From a filamentous cyanobacterium CCP2 (GTDB lineage: Bacteria > Cyanobacteriota > Cyanobacteriia > Elainellales > Elainellaceae): DNA of 64,000 nucleotides. The translations under genes and the position numbers were made by a program. Location of the stretch: assembly GCA_003003615.1 (NCBI GenBank), contig PVWD01000003.1, positions 1 through 64,000 of the forward strand, read 5' to 3'. The notes beneath the pieces are model-generated. The model was not told the origin of the DNA. It ran no database searches and was given only the letters and a program-made list of their open reading frames with translations. Position 1 is the first letter of the stretch, and each line of letters opens with the position of its first letter. This document shows positions 63,176-64,000 of this stretch, piece by piece.

Positions 63176-63669
63176 GGCTGATACTTTCTCAAACCCTGTA
63201 TCTATTGTGGCGGATGGGTCGTCAGCCTCTCAAAAAGCCAAAGAAAATCTCTAGACTCTGAGCAAACTTACATTTCCCACTTTAGGGTATGTAATTCTTA
63301 CGGTCACAAGTAAATGAATACTGTAGCAACACAGTAATAATACGGTTGTATTTGCCGAGCAATAATGTCTTTGAACCTTGCCTCTCCAATACTAATGACG
63401 TTATACTTTTTAGTAATCAACGTAGGTAGGAGCTTGCCTTTTCAGGTTTTTACTGGTGGATGCTGGATTTAAGGGGCTTTGCTATGGTTTTATCGCACAA
63501 GAGGCTAAATGGTACCAGTGGGTTGATTGTGCTTTTTTAACAAAATAATTTTGATTAGAACTAGAGTCTTCAATTCATATTGCTTTTGAAATGATTTTGA
63601 TGTGCTTGCAAGCATCTACAGGTTGTAGATCGACTAATTTAATTTGTCAGAGCCAAAAGGGTATTTCCA
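63176..63669. other. Intergenic region, 494 bp
   Basis: This AT-rich gap lies between the divergent membrane protein and helicase genes. It contains a perfect inverted repeat TACTGT (63319-63324) / ACAGTA (63331-63336) with a 6-base spacer, a plausible operator. AAGGG lies nine bases before GTG 63670. No gene is seen. Confidence 0.4.
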
Positions 63670-64000
63670 GTGGGTTCAGTATCTCCAGAAATTCAGCAAA
63701 AGGTTCAAAAATGGAAAGATAAACTTGCTGGACTAAGGCGAGATAACCCATTACTGAAGTTCAGTGAGGGTAAGGGTAAAAATATCAAGCTGCTCCTGCC
63801 CACTTCGCAAGTGTTGCAAGTTTTAGTTAATGATGTATCCAGCTTTTCCTTCGGTAGCATTAAAACTGAACCGCCAGACCCTCAGAACGTATCTATCCTA
63901 AAAAAGCTTCGCAAGGCTGCCACTGAAATTCAGCGTGAGAAGGGAGTTAACAGCTTGTTTGTTGCACTCGGCACCCTTGCTTGGAATCTGAAAGGTGAAC
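63670..64000 (+). CDS. DUF4011-type helicase, N-terminal part, runs off window
   Basis: The frame opens at GTG 63670, behind AAGGG, and is uninterrupted to the end of the window (about 110 aa seen). VQKWKDKLAGLRRDNPLLKF and LFVALGTLAWNLKGE match the start of the DUF4011 domain, which is found at the N-terminus of large superfamily I helicases with a C-terminal nuclease or DUF3320. Several of these belong to phage-defence loci. Only the N-terminus is visible, so the helicase part is assumed. Confidence 0.65.
   Translation, partial: MGSVSPEIQQKVQKWKDKLAGLRRDNPLLKFSEGKGKNIKLLLPTSQVLQVLVNDVSSFSFGSIKTEPPDPQNVSILKKLRKAATEIQREKGVNSLFVALGTLAWNLKGE

Noticed and set aside
63319-63336. LexA-type SOS box TACTGT/ACAGTA
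   Set aside because: The spacer is 6 bases, while the enterobacterial box has 8, and cyanobacterial LexA sites differ; kept only as a generic operator.

Overview
The window comes from a cyanobacterium. The octamer GCGATCGC and its core CGATCG (HIP1-type repeats) occur throughout. Families typical of filamentous cyanobacteria are present: a two-partner-secretion haemagglutinin beside CHAT, DUF928 and CHASE2 genes, a BDLP-type dynamin and a CcbP-like protein. The long co-directional type IV secretion block points to a conjugative plasmid or an integrated conjugative element, but no relaxase, replication gene or integrase is visible. No rRNA, tRNA, insertion sequence or CRISPR array was recognised by eye.

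Region 1 (1-15.4 kb) holds surface and secretion genes with signalling. It contains a truncated small secreted protein, a subtilisin-like protease (S8), a 1672-aa TpsA-type adhesin without its TpsB, a TPR-CHAT protease and a frameshifted DUF928 gene. A signalling cassette follows: a CHASE2 sensor kinase, a NarL-type response regulator and a degenerate membrane kinase. Region 2 (15.4-20.5 kb) has a dynamin-like GTPase, a class 3 lipase, an M48 metalloprotease and two small ORFs. Region 3 (20.5-25.2 kb) is a compact candidate biosynthetic cluster: cytochrome b5-desaturase, type III polyketide synthase and a SyrD-like ABC exporter. Region 4 (25.4-26.8 kb) has three small genes of unknown function, two with signal peptides.

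Region 5 (26.8-52.4 kb) is a tightly packed minus-strand conjugation block read from 52.4 kb downward. It encodes a pilin-like protein, VirB3-like, VirB4, a VirB5-like protein, VirB6-, VirB8-, VirB10- and VirB9-like proteins, an M23 wall hydrolase, VirD4 and several accessory proteins. It ends with a DNA methylase, a very large helicase/MutS-I/TOPRIM protein and an orphan Cas6. A 175-codon gene with its own ribosome-binding site sits in another frame between methylase and helicase, and both of those lie in one uninterrupted 7.4 kb frame. A ribbon-helix-helix gene is divergent from this block across a 0.7 kb gap, which is a candidate oriT/control region.

Region 6 (53.9-64 kb) contains a plus-strand operon whose genes overlap at three junctions: a MoxR/ChlI-like AAA+ ATPase, a vWA protein, a nucleoside-phosphorylase/CHAT-like fusion and a NACHT NTPase. 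A short downstream ORF follows. It resembles the MoxR-vWA and NACHT conflict systems of multicellular bacteria and is the best candidate for an undescribed immune or programmed-response system. A CcbP-like gene, a four-helix membrane protein and the start of a DUF4011-type helicase complete the window.
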